Source: Pseudonocardia oroxyli (GTDB lineage Bacteria > Actinomycetota > Actinomycetes > Mycobacteriales > Pseudonocardiaceae). From it: a stretch of 64,000 bases of DNA. The notes beneath the pieces are model-generated. The model was given only the letters and a program-made list of their open reading frames with translations. It did no database searches and was not told where the DNA came from. Below are positions 27,537-37,456 of the stretch, one piece after another. A program made the translations under genes and the position numbers. The stretch spans positions 1 through 64,000 of the forward strand of contig NZ_FNBE01000003.1 of the NCBI RefSeq assembly GCF_900102195.1. The letters run 5' to 3'. Numbering within the stretch: the stretch's first letter is position 1; every line of letters starts with the position of its first letter.

Positions 27537-28751
27537 CTAGGCGGCGGGGACCATGCCGTGCGGGTCGAGGACGTACTTCCGTGCCGCGCCCCGGTCGAAC
27601 TCCTGGTAGCCGCGCGGGGCGTCCTCCAGGCCGATCACCGTGGCGTTCACGGCGTCCGCGATGTGCGCCTTGTCGTGCAGGATCGACATCATCAGGCCGC
27701 GGTTGTACTTGAGCACCGGGCACTGTCCCGTGGTGAGGCTGTGGCTCTTCGCCCAGCCCAGACCCAGCCGGACCTTGAGCGTGCCCTCCTTGGCGTCCGG
27801 GTCCGACGCGCCGGGGTCGCCCGTGACGTAGAGGCCCGGGATGCCGAGCCGACCGGCGGCCCGGGTGATCGTCATGATGTCGTTGAGCACCTGGGCGGGT
27901 CGCTCCTCGGCGCCGCCGTGGCCGCTCGCCTCGAACCCCACGGCGTCGACCGCGCAGTCGACCTCGTTGGTGTCCAGGATCTGCGCGACCTGGTCCTCGA
28001 GCGTGGCGTCCTGCCCGACGTCCACGGTCTCGCAGCCGAACGAGCGCGCCTGCGCGAGCCGCTCCGCGTTCAGGTCCCCGACGATCACGACCGCAGCCCC
28101 GAGCAGCTGCGCGGAGTAGGCGGCGGCGAGCCCGACGGGTCCGGCGCCGGCCACGTACACCGTGGACCCGGTCGTCACGCCCGCGGTGTAGGCGCCGTGG
28201 TAGCCCGTCGGGAAGATGTCCGACAGCATCGTGAGATCGCGGATCTTGGCCAGCGCCGCGTCCCGGTCCGGGAACCTCAGCAGGTTGAAGTCGGCGAAGG
28301 GCACCATCACGAAGTCCGCCTGGCCGCCCTCCCAGCCGCCCATGTCGACGTAGCCGTAGGCCGATCCCGCGCGGCCCGGGTTCACGTTCAGGCAGACCCC
28401 CGTGTCACCGGCGCGGCAGTTCCGACAGCGCCCGCACGCGATGTTGAACGGGACCGTCACGATGTCGCCGATCTGGAGGAACTGCACGTCGGACCCCTTC
28501 TCGACCACCTCGCCGGTGATCTCGTGCCCGAGGGTCTGCCCGGGCGGGGCGGTGGTGCGGCCGCGGACCATGTGCTGGTCGGAGCCGCAGATGTTCGTCG
28601 AGACGCACTTGAGGATCACGGCGTGGGGCGCCTCGCGGCTCATCCCCATCGCCGACGCCACGTCGGCGGGTACCTCCAGCTTCGGCATGTCGTGGTCCTC
28701 GACCGCGACGACCCCTGGCTCCTTGTAGACGACGATCCTGTTTCCACCCAT
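27537..28751 (-). CDS. Zinc-dependent formaldehyde/alcohol dehydrogenase (glutathione-independent type)
   Basis: A 404-residue medium-chain dehydrogenase close to the glutathione-independent formaldehyde dehydrogenase (FdhA/FDH) family. The catalytic zinc region is CVSTNICGSDQHMVRG and GHEITGEV; the structural zinc cysteines are CGRCRNCRAGDTGVC. The NAD-binding fold shows VYVAGAGPVGLAAA. It has the long insert of the family (GGWEGGQADFVMVP, FPTGYHGAYTAGV). Probably NAD-dependent oxidation of formaldehyde or small aldehydes by dismutation. Start ATG 28751. Divergent from the NUDIX gene by 51 bases. Confidence 0.88.
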   Translation of the reverse strand: MGGNRIVVYKEPGVVAVEDHDMPKLEVPADVASAMGMSREAPHAVILKCVSTNICGSDQHMVRGRTTAPPGQTLGHEITGEVVEKGSDVQFLQIGDIVTVPFNIACGRCRNCRAGDTGVCLNVNPGRAGSAYGYVDMGGWEGGQADFVMVPFADFNLLRFPDRDAALAKIRDLTMLSDIFPTGYHGAYTAGVTTGSTVYVAGAGPVGLAAAYSAQLLGAAVVIVGDLNAERLAQARSFGCETVDVGQDATLEDQVAQILDTNEVDCAVDAVGFEASGHGGAEERPAQVLNDIMTITRAAGRLGIPGLYVTGDPGASDPDAKEGTLKVRLGLGWAKSHSLTTGQCPVLKYNRGLMMSILHDKAHIADAVNATVIGLEDAPRGYQEFDRGAARKYVLDPHGMVPAA

Positions 28752-28802
28752 GCCTCCATCCCTACGCGCTCGTGGCGGGGGACACATCGGCAGGATGACC
28801 GG

Positions 28803-29321
28803 ATGGACGAGATCATCGCGGTCTACTCCCCTTTCGGGGAGGTGGTCGGCTCCGCCACTCGGACGGAGGTGTACGCCCGTTCGCTGTGGCACGGCTCCGC
28901 CGGAGTGATCCTCTGCGACGGCGACCTCGTCTACGCGCACCGGCGTGCGGACACCAAGCAGGTCATGCCCGGGCTGTGGGACTGCGTCGCGGGCGGGGTG
29001 GTCGACGCGGGCGAGGACCCCTACGACACCGCCGTCCGCGAGCTCGGCGAGGAGCTGGGCGTGCACGGGGTCGCCCTGGAGTTCCTGCACTCCGCGGCGT
29101 GGGAGTCCGGCCCGGGCCCGGGCCTGGGTGGACCCGAGGGCCTGCGCTGTCACCTGTTCGCCTGGACCGCTCAGTGGCACGGTCCGGTCGTCCACCAGTC
29201 GTCGGAGGTGGCGGAGGGCCGGTGGGTGTCCCGCGCGGAGCTGCGGACGCTGCTCGCCGGACCGTTCGCCCCGGACAGCCGCCTGCTCGCCGAGGCCCTG
29301 CCCACCCCCCGTGAGCGGTGA
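28803..29321 (+). CDS. NUDIX hydrolase
   Basis: A 172-residue NUDIX protein. The Nudix box is GGVVDAGEDPYDTAVRELGE followed by ELGV, with the REx2EE metal ligands intact. The N-terminal EIIAVYSPFGEVVGSATRTEVY resembles the YfcD/isopentenyl-diphosphate-isomerase-like group of unknown substrate. Start ATG 28803. Its TGA stop (29319-29321) falls within the left arm of the downstream hairpin. Confidence 0.88.
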   Translation: MDEIIAVYSPFGEVVGSATRTEVYARSLWHGSAGVILCDGDLVYAHRRADTKQVMPGLWDCVAGGVVDAGEDPYDTAVRELGEELGVHGVALEFLHSAAWESGPGPGLGGPEGLRCHLFAWTAQWHGPVVHQSSEVAEGRWVSRAELRTLLAGPFAPDSRLLAEALPTPRER

Positions 29322-29351
29322 TCGTCGCTCTGGCGACGATCACCGCTCACG
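29310..29351. terminator. Terminator hairpin, 19-bp perfect stem (family A)
   Basis: Arms 29310-29328 and 29333-29351 pair perfectly; the left arm is CGTGAGCGGTGATCGTCGC and the loop TCTG. It separates the convergent NUDIX and lpd genes and contains the NUDIX stop codon. Its sequence is closely related to hairpins at 33511-33552 and 45991-46032. Confidence 0.85.
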
Positions 29352-29372
29352 AGGTCTGAGCTGCGGAGAGAC

Positions 29373-30785
29373 TCAGAAGTTGATCATGTGGCCGCCGAGG
29401 CCGTGGAAGCACTCCTGCAGGGCCTCCGACAGCGTCGGGTGGGCGTGGACGTTGCGCCCCAGCTCGGCGGCGGTGAGGTCCCACTTCTGCGCGAGGGTGA
29501 GCTCGGGCAGCAGCTCGGTCACCTCCGGGCCGATCAGGTGCCCGCCCAGCAGCTCGCCGTAGGTCTCGTCCGCGATCAGCTTCACGAACCCGTAGGGCTC
29601 GGCCAGGCCGTGGGCCTTGCCGTTCGCGGTGAACGGGAAGGAGACGGTCTTGACCTTCCAGCCCTTCTCCGCCGCGAGCTCCTGGGCCTGCGCCTCGGTG
29701 TAGCCGAAGCTGGCGACCTGCGGCTGGCAGAAGGTGGCGCGCGGCATCATCGCGTACTCCTGCGCACCGAAGCCCATCGTCTCCGCGCCCGCGATGGTCT
29801 CGGCCGCGACGACGCCCTGGGCCTCGCCGACGTGGGCCAGCATCAGCTTCGCGGTGACGTCCCCGATCGCGAAGATGTGCGGCACCGACGTGCGCATGGT
29901 CTCGTCGATCTTGATGGCCTTGCGCTCGGTCAGCTCGACGCCGGTCTTCTCCAGGCCGTAGCCCTCGACCCGCGGCACGAAGCCGATCGCCTGCACCACC
30001 TTGTCCGCGTGCAGGTCCCGGGTGCCCTTGGCGTCGGACACGGTGACGGTGACCTGGTCGCCGGAGTCGTCGATCTTCTCGACCCTGGTCTTGGTGAGGA
30101 CCTCGACACCCAGCTTCTTGTACTGCTTGGCCAGCTCCTTGGACACGTCCGCGTCCTCGAGCGGCAGCAGCCGGTCCAGGAACTCGACGATCGTGACCTT
30201 CACGCCGTAGTTGCTGAGCACGTAGGCGAACTCGACCCCGATCGCGCCCGCACCCGCGATGATCACGCTGCCGGGCAGCTCACGCGTGGTGATCTGCTCC
30301 TCGTAGGTGACGACGCGCTCGGAGAGGCTCGTGCCGGGGAGCAGCCGGGTGGTGGCGCCGGTGGCGATGATGGCGTTCTCGAACTCGATCGTCTCGGTGC
30401 CGCCCTTCGACAGCTCCACCTCGATGGTGTGCGGGTCGGTGAACGTGCCCTTGCCGTCGAACTCGGTGATCTTGTTCTTCTTCATCAGGAAGTGGACGCC
30501 CTTGACCCGGCCGTCCGCGACGGACCGGCTGCGGTCGAACGCCACCCCGTAGTCGAAGGAGACCTCCCCGGTGATGCCGAAGGTCTTCTGCTCCTTCTGG
30601 ACGATGTGCGCGATCTCCGCGTTGCGCAGCAGCGCCTTCGACGGGATGCAGCCGACGTTCAGGCAGACCCCGCCCCAGTACTTCTGCTCGATGATCGCCA
30701 CGCTCTTGCCGAGCTGTGCAGCGCGGATCGCTGCCACGTAACCACCGGGACCGGCACCGAGTACGACGACGTCGAAACGAGACAT
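29373..30785 (-). CDS. lpd: Dihydrolipoamide dehydrogenase (E3)
   Basis: A 470-residue FAD flavoprotein disulfide reductase, the E3 part of pyruvate and 2-oxoglutarate dehydrogenase complexes. FAD fold [17 protein letters not shown]; redox disulfide Cys41-Cys46 in [16 protein letters not shown]-binding [13 protein letters not shown]; second FAD motif [17 protein letters not shown]-terminal His-Glu dyad HAHPTLSE. Full length. In mycobacteria lpdC lies elsewhere, so this is part of the inserted block between dop and arc. Confidence 0.96.
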   Translation of the reverse strand: MSRFDVVVLGAGPGGYVAAIRAAQLGKSVAIIEQKYWGGVCLNVGCIPSKALLRNAEIAHIVQKEQKTFGITGEVSFDYGVAFDRSRSVADGRVKGVHFLMKKNKITEFDGKGTFTDPHTIEVELSKGGTETIEFENAIIATGATTRLLPGTSLSERVVTYEEQITTRELPGSVIIAGAGAIGVEFAYVLSNYGVKVTIVEFLDRLLPLEDADVSKELAKQYKKLGVEVLTKTRVEKIDDSGDQVTVTVSDAKGTRDLHADKVVQAIGFVPRVEGYGLEKTGVELTERKAIKIDETMRTSVPHIFAIGDVTAKLMLAHVGEAQGVVAAETIAGAETMGFGAQEYAMMPRATFCQPQVASFGYTEAQAQELAAEKGWKVKTVSFPFTANGKAHGLAEPYGFVKLIADETYGELLGGHLIGPEVTELLPELTLAQKWDLTAAELGRNVHAHPTLSEALQECFHGLGGHMINF

Positions 30786-30844
30786 GCCACCAGCCTAGGA
30801 CTGTGTTCCGCTGCACGTCGGGGCCGGTGGCCCGAGGCACACTC

Positions 30845-31348
30845 TCAGCCCGCCTCCGGGCAGTCGCGGTCGTTCTCCGCAGGCCAGACCGGCGCGTCGA
30901 CGAGGTGGTCGACGAGCGCCACCGAGATCTCGTTCAGCGCCGTGACCTGCGCCGGGGTCAGCGCGTCGAACAGGACGGACCGGACGGTCTCGACATGTCC
31001 GGGCGCGGCCGCCTCCAGGGCCGCCTGGCCCGCGTCGGTCAGCCGGGCCCAGGCGCCGCGCCGGTCGGTCTCGCACGCCGTGCGCTCGACCCACCCCGCC
31101 TGCTCCAGCCGGGCCACCGCGTGGCTCAGCCTGCTGCGGCTCGACAGCGACGTGTCGGCCAGCCGGCTCATCCGGAGCGTACGATCGGGCGCCTCCGAGA
31201 GTCGGACCAGGATCTCGTAGTACGCGTGCGGCATCCGCGCTTCGTTCTGCAGCTGCCGCTCGACCCGCTCGAACAGCAACCGGTTCGCCGTCAGGAAGGC
31301 GCGCCACGTCTCCTGCTCGTGATCGTCCAGCCACCGTGTGTGGTCCAC
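30845..31348 (-). CDS. MarR-family transcription regulator
   Basis: A 167-residue winged-helix regulator. The DNA-binding region reads ILVRLSEAPDRTLRMSRLADTS, SLSSRSRLSHAVARLEQAGWV and ERTACETDRRGAWARLTDAG, including the wing DxRG-type turn. The GTG at 31348 (VDHTRWLDDHEQ) has a GAGGG element upstream and leaves the operator outside the gene; an earlier GTG at 31372 would lie inside the operator. Divergent from yceI. An exact operator copy precedes the LLM oxidoreductase, so it probably controls that gene too. Confidence 0.88.
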   Translation of the reverse strand: MDHTRWLDDHEQETWRAFLTANRLLFERVERQLQNEARMPHAYYEILVRLSEAPDRTLRMSRLADTSLSSRSRLSHAVARLEQAGWVERTACETDRRGAWARLTDAGQAALEAAAPGHVETVRSVLFDALTPAQVTALNEISVALVDHLVDAPVWPAENDRDCPEAG

Positions 31349-31364
31349 ATCACCCTCACTATAG

Positions 31365-31376
31365 TTGAGCACTCAA
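31365..31376. promoter_or_regulatory. MarR-type operator TTGAGCACTCAA (marR/yceI)
   Basis: The same 12-base palindrome as at 17663-17674. It is 17 bases upstream of the marR start and 59 bases upstream of yceI, fitting autoregulation and control of yceI. Confidence 0.7.
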
Positions 31377-31405
31377 GATCAGAGGTCTAGGGTCACTTTC
31401 AACAG

Positions 31406-31417
31406 CTGAGAGTTCAA
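31406..31417. promoter_or_regulatory. Degenerate second MarR operator upstream of yceI
   Basis: On the minus strand the bases are TTGAACTCTCAG, matching TTGAGCACTCAA at 9 of 12 positions. It lies 18 bases before the yceI ATG and 30 bases from the first operator, about three helical turns centre to centre with some slack. Confidence 0.4.
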
Positions 31418-31434
31418 GTACTACAGGAGTCAGC

Positions 31435-31992
31435 ATGACCGCCGCCACCCAGATCCCCGGATACGTCGTCGGCACGTGGGACATCGACCCGGTCCACTCG
31501 GACGTCTCCTTCTCCGTGCGCCACATGATGGTCAGCAAGGTCAAGGGTCGCATTTCGCAGTTCAGCGGCACCATCGTGACCGGTGAGACCTTCGAGTCCT
31601 CCACCGTCACCGCGGCACTGGACGCCACCTCCATCGACACCAACAACGAGCAGCGGGACGGGCACATCAAGTCCGCGGACTTCTTCGAGACCGAGAAGTA
31701 CCCGGAGTGGACGTTCGTCTCGACCGCCATCACCACCGACGGCTCGGACTACAAGCTCGACGGTGACCTGACGATCAAGGGCGTCACCAAGCCCGTCTCC
31801 CTCTACCTGGAGATCGGCGGCTTCGGCCCGGACGCCTACGGCGGCACCCGCGCCGGCTTCACCGCCACCACCACCATCAACCGCAACGACTTCGGCGTCG
31901 ACATCTCGATGCCGATGGACGGCGGCGGCGTGGTCGTGGGCGAGAAGGTGCAGCTCACCCTCGAGATCGAGGCCGTGCTCCGCACCGCCTGA
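31435..31992 (+). CDS. YceI-family lipid-binding-like protein
   Basis: A 185-residue lipocalin-like YceI protein. Conserved parts are GTWDIDPVHSDVSFSVRHMM, KGRISQFSGTIV, NNEQRDGHIKSADFF, KYPEWTFVST and the C-terminal EKVQLTLEIEAVL. E. coli YceI binds polyisoprenoid lipids. No signal peptide is seen, so it is cytoplasmic here. ATG 31435 has ACAGGAG upstream. Transcribed divergently from marR and probably induced when MarR is released. Confidence 0.93.
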   Translation: MTAATQIPGYVVGTWDIDPVHSDVSFSVRHMMVSKVKGRISQFSGTIVTGETFESSTVTAALDATSIDTNNEQRDGHIKSADFFETEKYPEWTFVSTAITTDGSDYKLDGDLTIKGVTKPVSLYLEIGGFGPDAYGGTRAGFTATTTINRNDFGVDISMPMDGGGVVVGEKVQLTLEIEAVLRTA

Positions 31993-32006
31993 TCCGCACA
32001 CCTCCG

Positions 32007-32036
32007 GGGCCCGTCCACCACACGGTGGGCGGGCCC
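32007..32036 (+). terminator. Terminator hairpin after yceI
   Basis: Arms GGGCCCGTCCACC (32007-32019) and GGTGGGCGGGCCC (32024-32036) pair over 13 bases with one G-U pair and a four-base loop, 15 bases after the yceI stop. Confidence 0.75.
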
Positions 32037-32045
32037 TCGTGGTTC

Positions 32046-32133
32046 CGCGAGTCCCCCACCCCAGCCCCGCGAGTCCCCCACTCCGAACACGCGAGTCCCC
32101 CGGACCGGCCACGCGAGTTCTCCGCGTCCCGCC
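32046..32133. repeat. Four 22-bp direct repeats upstream of the AraC-type gene
   Basis: Units start at 32046, 32068, 32090 and 32112, an exact 22-base period. The first three begin CGCGAGTCCCCC and the fourth CGCGAGTTCTCC; the remaining ten bases vary. The spacing is about two helical turns, ending 31 bases before the araC-type start, so a row of protein-binding sites is possible. Confidence 0.75.
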
Positions 32134-32163
32134 CTCGGACGGACCCCGCTACGGTGGGGACCG

Positions 32164-32901
32164 ATGGACGGTCGGTACCGGGAGGTCGCGCCGCCCGCCG
32201 CGCTGCGCGGGCTGATCGAGTGCGCGTGGCTCTCGACCGGCGGGCCGGGCGCGCGCGTGCTGCCGGACGGCTGCATGGACCTGCTGTGGTCCGCCGGAAC
32301 GCTGTCGGTGGCGGGCCCGGACACGACCGCGTTCCTGACGACCGGTGCGCCGGAGTGGACCGCGGGCGTCCGCTTCCGGCCCGGCGTCCTCCCCCGGCTG
32401 CTCGGCGTACCCGCGTCCGCGCTCCGCGACCGCCGCGAGCCGCTCGACGCGGTGGCGCCCGCCGTCGCGACCCACCTCGGTGCCGCACTCGACACCGCGC
32501 CCGACACCGCACCCGGTACCGGCGGCTCCGCACCCGACGCCCTGCTCGGCGCCGTCCTCCGACTGGACCGGCCCCACCGCGCCTCCCGCGACACCACCCC
32601 GTGGGCACTGCCCGCGCTTGCGCACGTCACGGCCCGCCTGGCCGCGGGCGCCCGCGTCGACACCCTCGCCGACGAGCTCGGGTGGTCGGCGCGGTCCCTG
32701 ACCCGCCAGTGCACGGCGGTCTACGGGTACGGCCCGGCGATGCTGCGCCGCGTCCTGCGCTTCCGCGCCGCGAGCAGCCTGGTGCACGCGGGTGTCGCCC
32801 CGGCGGAGGTCGCGGCACGAACCGGGTATGCGGACCAACCGCACCTCACCCGCGAGTTCCGCGCCCTCGCCGGCGTCACCCCCGCCGCGCTCCACACCTG
32901 A
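32164..32901 (+). CDS. AraC/XylS-family regulator
   Basis: A 245-residue regulator. The N-terminal half (YREVAPPAALRGLIECAW, LPDGCMDLLW, GVRFRPGVLPRLLG) matches the sensor domain often found in small actinobacterial AraC proteins. The C-terminal double helix-turn-helix is visible as VDTLADELGWSARSLTRQ and PAEVAARTGYADQPHLTREF, ending in the typical GVTPAAL. Start ATG 32164. Target genes unknown; the next gene, a VOC protein, is convergent. Confidence 0.88.
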   Translation: MDGRYREVAPPAALRGLIECAWLSTGGPGARVLPDGCMDLLWSAGTLSVAGPDTTAFLTTGAPEWTAGVRFRPGVLPRLLGVPASALRDRREPLDAVAPAVATHLGAALDTAPDTAPGTGGSAPDALLGAVLRLDRPHRASRDTTPWALPALAHVTARLAAGARVDTLADELGWSARSLTRQCTAVYGYGPAMLRRVLRFRAASSLVHAGVAPAEVAARTGYADQPHLTREFRALAGVTPAALHT

Positions 32902-32908
32902 CCAGCGC

Positions 32909-33034
32909 GCCCTCAGCCCCTGGTGACCATGCCGCACGGTGATCACCAGGGGCTGAGGGCTGCCTCAGGCTCCCCACTCGACCCTCACCCTCTGTTGATC
33001 ACCGTGCGGCTTGATCACCAGGCACTGAGGGTCG
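32909..33034. repeat. Compound inverted/direct repeat between araC-type and VOC genes
   Basis: An 18-bp perfect stem pairs 32909-32926 with 32943-32960. The 15-base sequence around 32931-32946 reappears inverted at 32995-33010, and the segment 32939-32959 (TGATCACCAGGGGCTGAGGG core) reappears directly at 33011-33031 with about 18 of 21 matches. The first hairpin probably terminates both convergent genes; the second half looks like a rearranged copy. Confidence 0.7.
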
Positions 33035-33044
33035 GCCGTCGTGA

Positions 33045-33449
33045 TCACGGCTGCGGCAGGGCCGCGAACAGGTCGACGTGGGTGCCGTCGGGGTCCGTGA
33101 CGGTGGCGTAGCGCTGGCCCCAGAAGGCGTCGAAGGGGTCGTGGACGCTCGGGGCACCCGCTCCGACCAGCGCGGCGTGCGCGTCGTCCACCTCGGTCGG
33201 GGTGTCGAAGCCGAAGGCGAGGGCGACCCGGCCCGCACCGGCGGGCGGGGTGTAGCCCTCGGTGAAGCTCGCGATCGTGGACTCCGTGTCGAACGCCAGC
33301 CGGTTGCCGCCGGGCAGCGGGACCTCGACGTGGGGGGCGTCGTCGGAGTCGGGGGGCACGTCGAGCCCCAGCGCCCGGTAGAAGGCCAGCGCCGCACCCA
33401 GGTCGGCGGTCACGATCTCGATCACGGTGGCGGTGCTGCGGAAACCCAT
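33045..33449 (-). CDS. VOC-superfamily protein
   Basis: A 134-residue VOC protein starting at ATG 33449 (MGFRSTATVIEIVTADLGAA). The first module covers FYRALGLDVP and VEVPLPGGNRLAFD, the second VALAFGFDTPTEVDDAHAAL and WGQRYATVTDPDGTHVDLF. It resembles glyoxalase-like or bleomycin-resistance-like proteins that lack one metal-binding His. Substrate unknown. It lies downstream of arc on the same strand but behind a strong hairpin. Confidence 0.85.
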   Translation of the reverse strand: MGFRSTATVIEIVTADLGAALAFYRALGLDVPPDSDDAPHVEVPLPGGNRLAFDTESTIASFTEGYTPPAGAGRVALAFGFDTPTEVDDAHAALVGAGAPSVHDPFDAFWGQRYATVTDPDGTHVDLFAALPQP

Positions 33450-33510
33450 GGCGGGGACGCTAGCGCCGGCGCCGGGGGCCGGGCTTGAACGGATCGGCCG
33501 GCCCCGACGT

Positions 33511-33552
33511 CGTGCGCGGCGATGGTCGCTCCAGCGACCATCGCCGCGCACG
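33511..33552. terminator. Terminator hairpin downstream of arc (family A)
   Basis: Arms 33511-33530 and 33533-33552 are perfectly complementary; the left arm is CGTGCGCGGCGATGGTCGCT. It lies between the arc stop and the VOC start. It shares most positions with hairpins at 29310 and 45991. Confidence 0.8.
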
Positions 33553-33623
33553 ACTGCGGAGGGGACCCCGGACACACCGCAGCCCCGCCCGGAAACCGGA
33601 GCGGGGCTGAGGTGAGCGGAGAC

Positions 33624-35435
33624 CTACAGGTACTGACCGGTGTTCGACGCGGTGTCGATCGCACGGCCGGTGGCGTCGTTCTTGCCGGTGACGAGCGTGC
33701 GGATGTAGACGATCCGCTCGCCCTTCTTGCCGGAGATCCGCGCCCAGTCGTCCGGGTTGGTGGTGTTGGGCAGGTCCTCGTTCTCGGCGAACTCGTCCAC
33801 GATCGCGTCGAGCAGGTGCTGGACCCGCAGGCCCTTCTGCCCCGTCTCGAGCACGGACTTGATCGCGGACTTCTTCCCGCGGTCGACGATGTTCTGGATC
33901 ATCGCGCCGGAGTTGAAGTCCTTGAAGTACAGGGTCTCCTTGTCACCGTTGGCGTAGGTGACCTCGAGGAACCTGTTCTCCTCCGTCTCGTCGTACATCC
34001 GCTCGACGATCCGCTGGATGAGCGCGTCCACGCACGCCTTGCGGTTGCCGCCGAACTCGGCGAGGTCGTCCTCGCTGATGGGCAGCGTGTCGGTGATGTA
34101 CTTCGAGAAGATGTCCTGCGCCGCCTCGGCGTCCGGACGCTCGATCTTGATCTTCACGTCGAGCCGGCCGGGCCGCAGGATGGCCGGGTCGATCATGTCC
34201 TCGCGGTTCGAGGCGCCGATGACGATGACGTTCTCCAGGCCCTCGACGCCGTCGATCTCGGCGAGGAGCTGGGGCACGATCGTCGTCTCGACGTCCGAGG
34301 ACACACCCGAGCCACGGGTGCGGAAGATCGAGTCCATCTCGTCGAAGAACACGATCACCGGCGTACCGGCGCTCGCCTTCTCCCGAGCCCGCTGGAAGAT
34401 CAGGCGGATGTGCCGCTCGGTCTCCCCGACGAACTTGTTGAGCAACTCCGGGCCCTTGATGTTGAGGAAGAACGCCCGACCCTCGTTGGGGTCGTCCCCG
34501 CGCTGGGCCGCGATCTTCTTGGCCAGCGAGTTGGCGACCGCCTTCGCGATCAGGGTCTTGCCGCAGCCGGGCGGGCCGTAGAGCAGCACGCCCTTGGGCG
34601 GACGCAGCTCGTACTCGGTGAACAGCTCGGCGTGCAGGAACGGGAGCTCCACGGCGTCCCGGATCTGCTCGATCTGCCGGAACAGACCGCCGATGTCCTC
34701 GTAGCCGACGTCCGGGACCTCCTCCAGCACGAGGTCCTCGACCTCGGCCTTCGGGACCCGCTCGTAGGCGTAGCCCGCCTTGGTGTCCACGAGCAGCGAG
34801 TCACCCGGCTTGAGCGCCACGAAGTCCGGCTGGGTGTCGTCCACCAGCGGGGCCGCGAGCCAGACGACCCGCTCCTCGTCGGCGTTGCCGACCACGAGCG
34901 CGCGCCCGGCCGTGGTCTCGGTCGGCTCGGAGAGGACCTCGCGCAGCCCGCAGACCTCGCCGATCTTCTCCCAGTCACCCGCCTCGACGACGGTGAGCGC
35001 CTCGTTCAGCCGCACGGACTGTCCGCTGCGCAGGGTGTCGATCTCCACCGCCGGGGAGACCGCCACACGCATCCGGCGGCCGGAGGTGAACACGTCGACC
35101 GTGCTGTCCTCGAATGCGGTGAGGAACACGCCGTAGCCGCTGGGCGGCTGGGCGAGGCGGTCGACCTCCTCGCGGAGCGCGACGAGCTGGGAGCGCGCTT
35201 CCTTGAGGGTCTCGGTGAGCTTCTCGTTGCGCGCACTGAGCTGGGACAGCCGGCTGGCGGACTCGGCCAGCCGCTGCTCGAGCAGACGCGCGTGTCGGGG
35301 GGACTCGGTCAGCTTGCGCCGCAGCATCGCGACTTCTTCTTCGAGGTAGCGGATCTGTGCCGCCGCCTCCGCCGGGGACAGGGCCCCGCCTTCGCCTGGC
35401 TGGTGCATGCCGGGACCGTCGTCGTAGGGGTTCAC
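33624..35435 (-). CDS. arc: Proteasome-activating AAA ATPase Arc/Mpa
   Basis: A 603-residue hexameric unfoldase that captures Pup and feeds substrates to PrcBA. Residues about 20-95 form the Pup-binding coiled coil, 98-240 two OB domains, then the AAA module with GPPGCGKT at 287-294, pore loop KFVGETERH, and FFDEMDS (Walker B, about 363-369). The C terminus GQYL is the penultimate-Tyr docking signal for the alpha ring. GTG 35435 starts [10 protein letters not shown]. It follows trmI on the same strand and is separated from dop by about 6 kb of inserted genes. Confidence 0.97.
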   Translation of the reverse strand: MNPYDDGPGMHQPGEGGALSPAEAAAQIRYLEEEVAMLRRKLTESPRHARLLEQRLAESASRLSQLSARNEKLTETLKEARSQLVALREEVDRLAQPPSGYGVFLTAFEDSTVDVFTSGRRMRVAVSPAVEIDTLRSGQSVRLNEALTVVEAGDWEKIGEVCGLREVLSEPTETTAGRALVVGNADEERVVWLAAPLVDDTQPDFVALKPGDSLLVDTKAGYAYERVPKAEVEDLVLEEVPDVGYEDIGGLFRQIEQIRDAVELPFLHAELFTEYELRPPKGVLLYGPPGCGKTLIAKAVANSLAKKIAAQRGDDPNEGRAFFLNIKGPELLNKFVGETERHIRLIFQRAREKASAGTPVIVFFDEMDSIFRTRGSGVSSDVETTIVPQLLAEIDGVEGLENVIVIGASNREDMIDPAILRPGRLDVKIKIERPDAEAAQDIFSKYITDTLPISEDDLAEFGGNRKACVDALIQRIVERMYDETEENRFLEVTYANGDKETLYFKDFNSGAMIQNIVDRGKKSAIKSVLETGQKGLRVQHLLDAIVDEFAENEDLPNTTNPDDWARISGKKGERIVYIRTLVTGKNDATGRAIDTASNTGQYL

Positions 35436-35596
35436 GGCATCCTCCCTCCGTGTTCCGTTTCCATACGGTACCCGTAAGCGTGGCCCACGTCGGTGAGGCG
35501 ATTCGGTGATCCGTCACTCACGCGGACGGCACCTTGACGCCATCGCGTTGTCTGGTTCCCGTAATCGGAGGGTTCCACCCTCTCGGCCGAACGCTC

Positions 35597-36553
<957 letters not shown>

Positions 36554-36571
36554 TCACCTAGGGTTCGAGCC

Positions 36572-37456
36572 GTGAACGAGGACGAGCGCAGGCGCCCCGC
36601 ACTGTCGCCGTCCCGGGCCGCGGACTTCAAGCAGTGCCCGCTGCTCTACCGCTTCCGTGCCGTCGACCGGCTGCCCGAGGCGCCGAGCCCGGCGGCGCTG
36701 CGCGGCACGGTGGTCCACGCCGTGCTGGAGCGGCTGTTCGACCTGCCCGCCGCGGAGCGGGTCCCCGCGGCGGCGCGGTCGCTGCTCCCGCGGGTGTGGG
36801 CGGAGCTGCTCACCGAGGCGCCCGAGCTGGCCGCGGTGATCCCGGAACCGCAGGAGGACGGCACCGACCGCATCGGCGCCTGGCTCACGAGTGCCGAGGA
36901 GCTGCTGGAGACCTACTTCGTTCTGGAGGACCCTCGCGCGGTCGAGCCGGGCGAGCGGGAGCTGCTGGTGGAGACGGTGCTGCCGTCCGGCGTCCCGTTG
37001 CGGGGCTACCTCGACCGGCTGGACGTCGACGGGGACGGCGGGCTGCGCATCGTCGACTACAAGTCCGGGGCGGCGCCGCGGGAGTCCGGGGAGTCCCGCG
37101 CCCTGTTCCAGATGAAGTTCTACGCGCTGGCGTTGCTGCGGCTGCGCGGGCGGGTGCCCACCCAGCTGCGGCTGGTCTACCTGGGCCGCGGCGGCGAGCA
37201 GCTCAGCTACCGGCCGGACGCCGAGGAGCTGCAGCGCTACGGCCGGATCCTGGAGGCGATCTGGGCGGCCATCGTCGAGGCGGACCGCACGGGCGAGTTC
37301 CGGCCGAGCCGCGGCGCCGCATGCGAGTGGTGCGCGCACAAGGCCCTCTGCCCCGCCTGGGAGGGCACTCCCCCGCCGTACCCCGGGTGGCCCGAGCTGC
37401 GCGGCGAGGCGCCCACCGCCCCGTTCGGCACTCCCGGCGGCATGATGGGGTCGTGA
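36572..37456 (+). CDS. RecB-family PD-(D/E)XK exonuclease with probable Fe-S cluster
   Basis: A 294-residue Cas4/AddB-like nuclease. Nuclease motifs are GTVVHAVLERLF, GYLDRLDVDGDG, and IVDYKSG with the D-x-K pair. Four cysteines (one in FKQCPLLYRF and three in CEWCAHKALC) should bind a 4Fe-4S cluster as in AddB. GTG 36572 begins MNEDERRRPALSPSRAADF. Likely acts on single-stranded DNA ends in repair; equivalent in place to Rv2119. Its TGA overlaps the next GTG by four bases. Confidence 0.9.
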   Translation: MNEDERRRPALSPSRAADFKQCPLLYRFRAVDRLPEAPSPAALRGTVVHAVLERLFDLPAAERVPAAARSLLPRVWAELLTEAPELAAVIPEPQEDGTDRIGAWLTSAEELLETYFVLEDPRAVEPGERELLVETVLPSGVPLRGYLDRLDVDGDGGLRIVDYKSGAAPRESGESRALFQMKFYALALLRLRGRVPTQLRLVYLGRGGEQLSYRPDAEELQRYGRILEAIWAAIVEADRTGEFRPSRGAACEWCAHKALCPAWEGTPPPYPGWPELRGEAPTAPFGTPGGMMGS

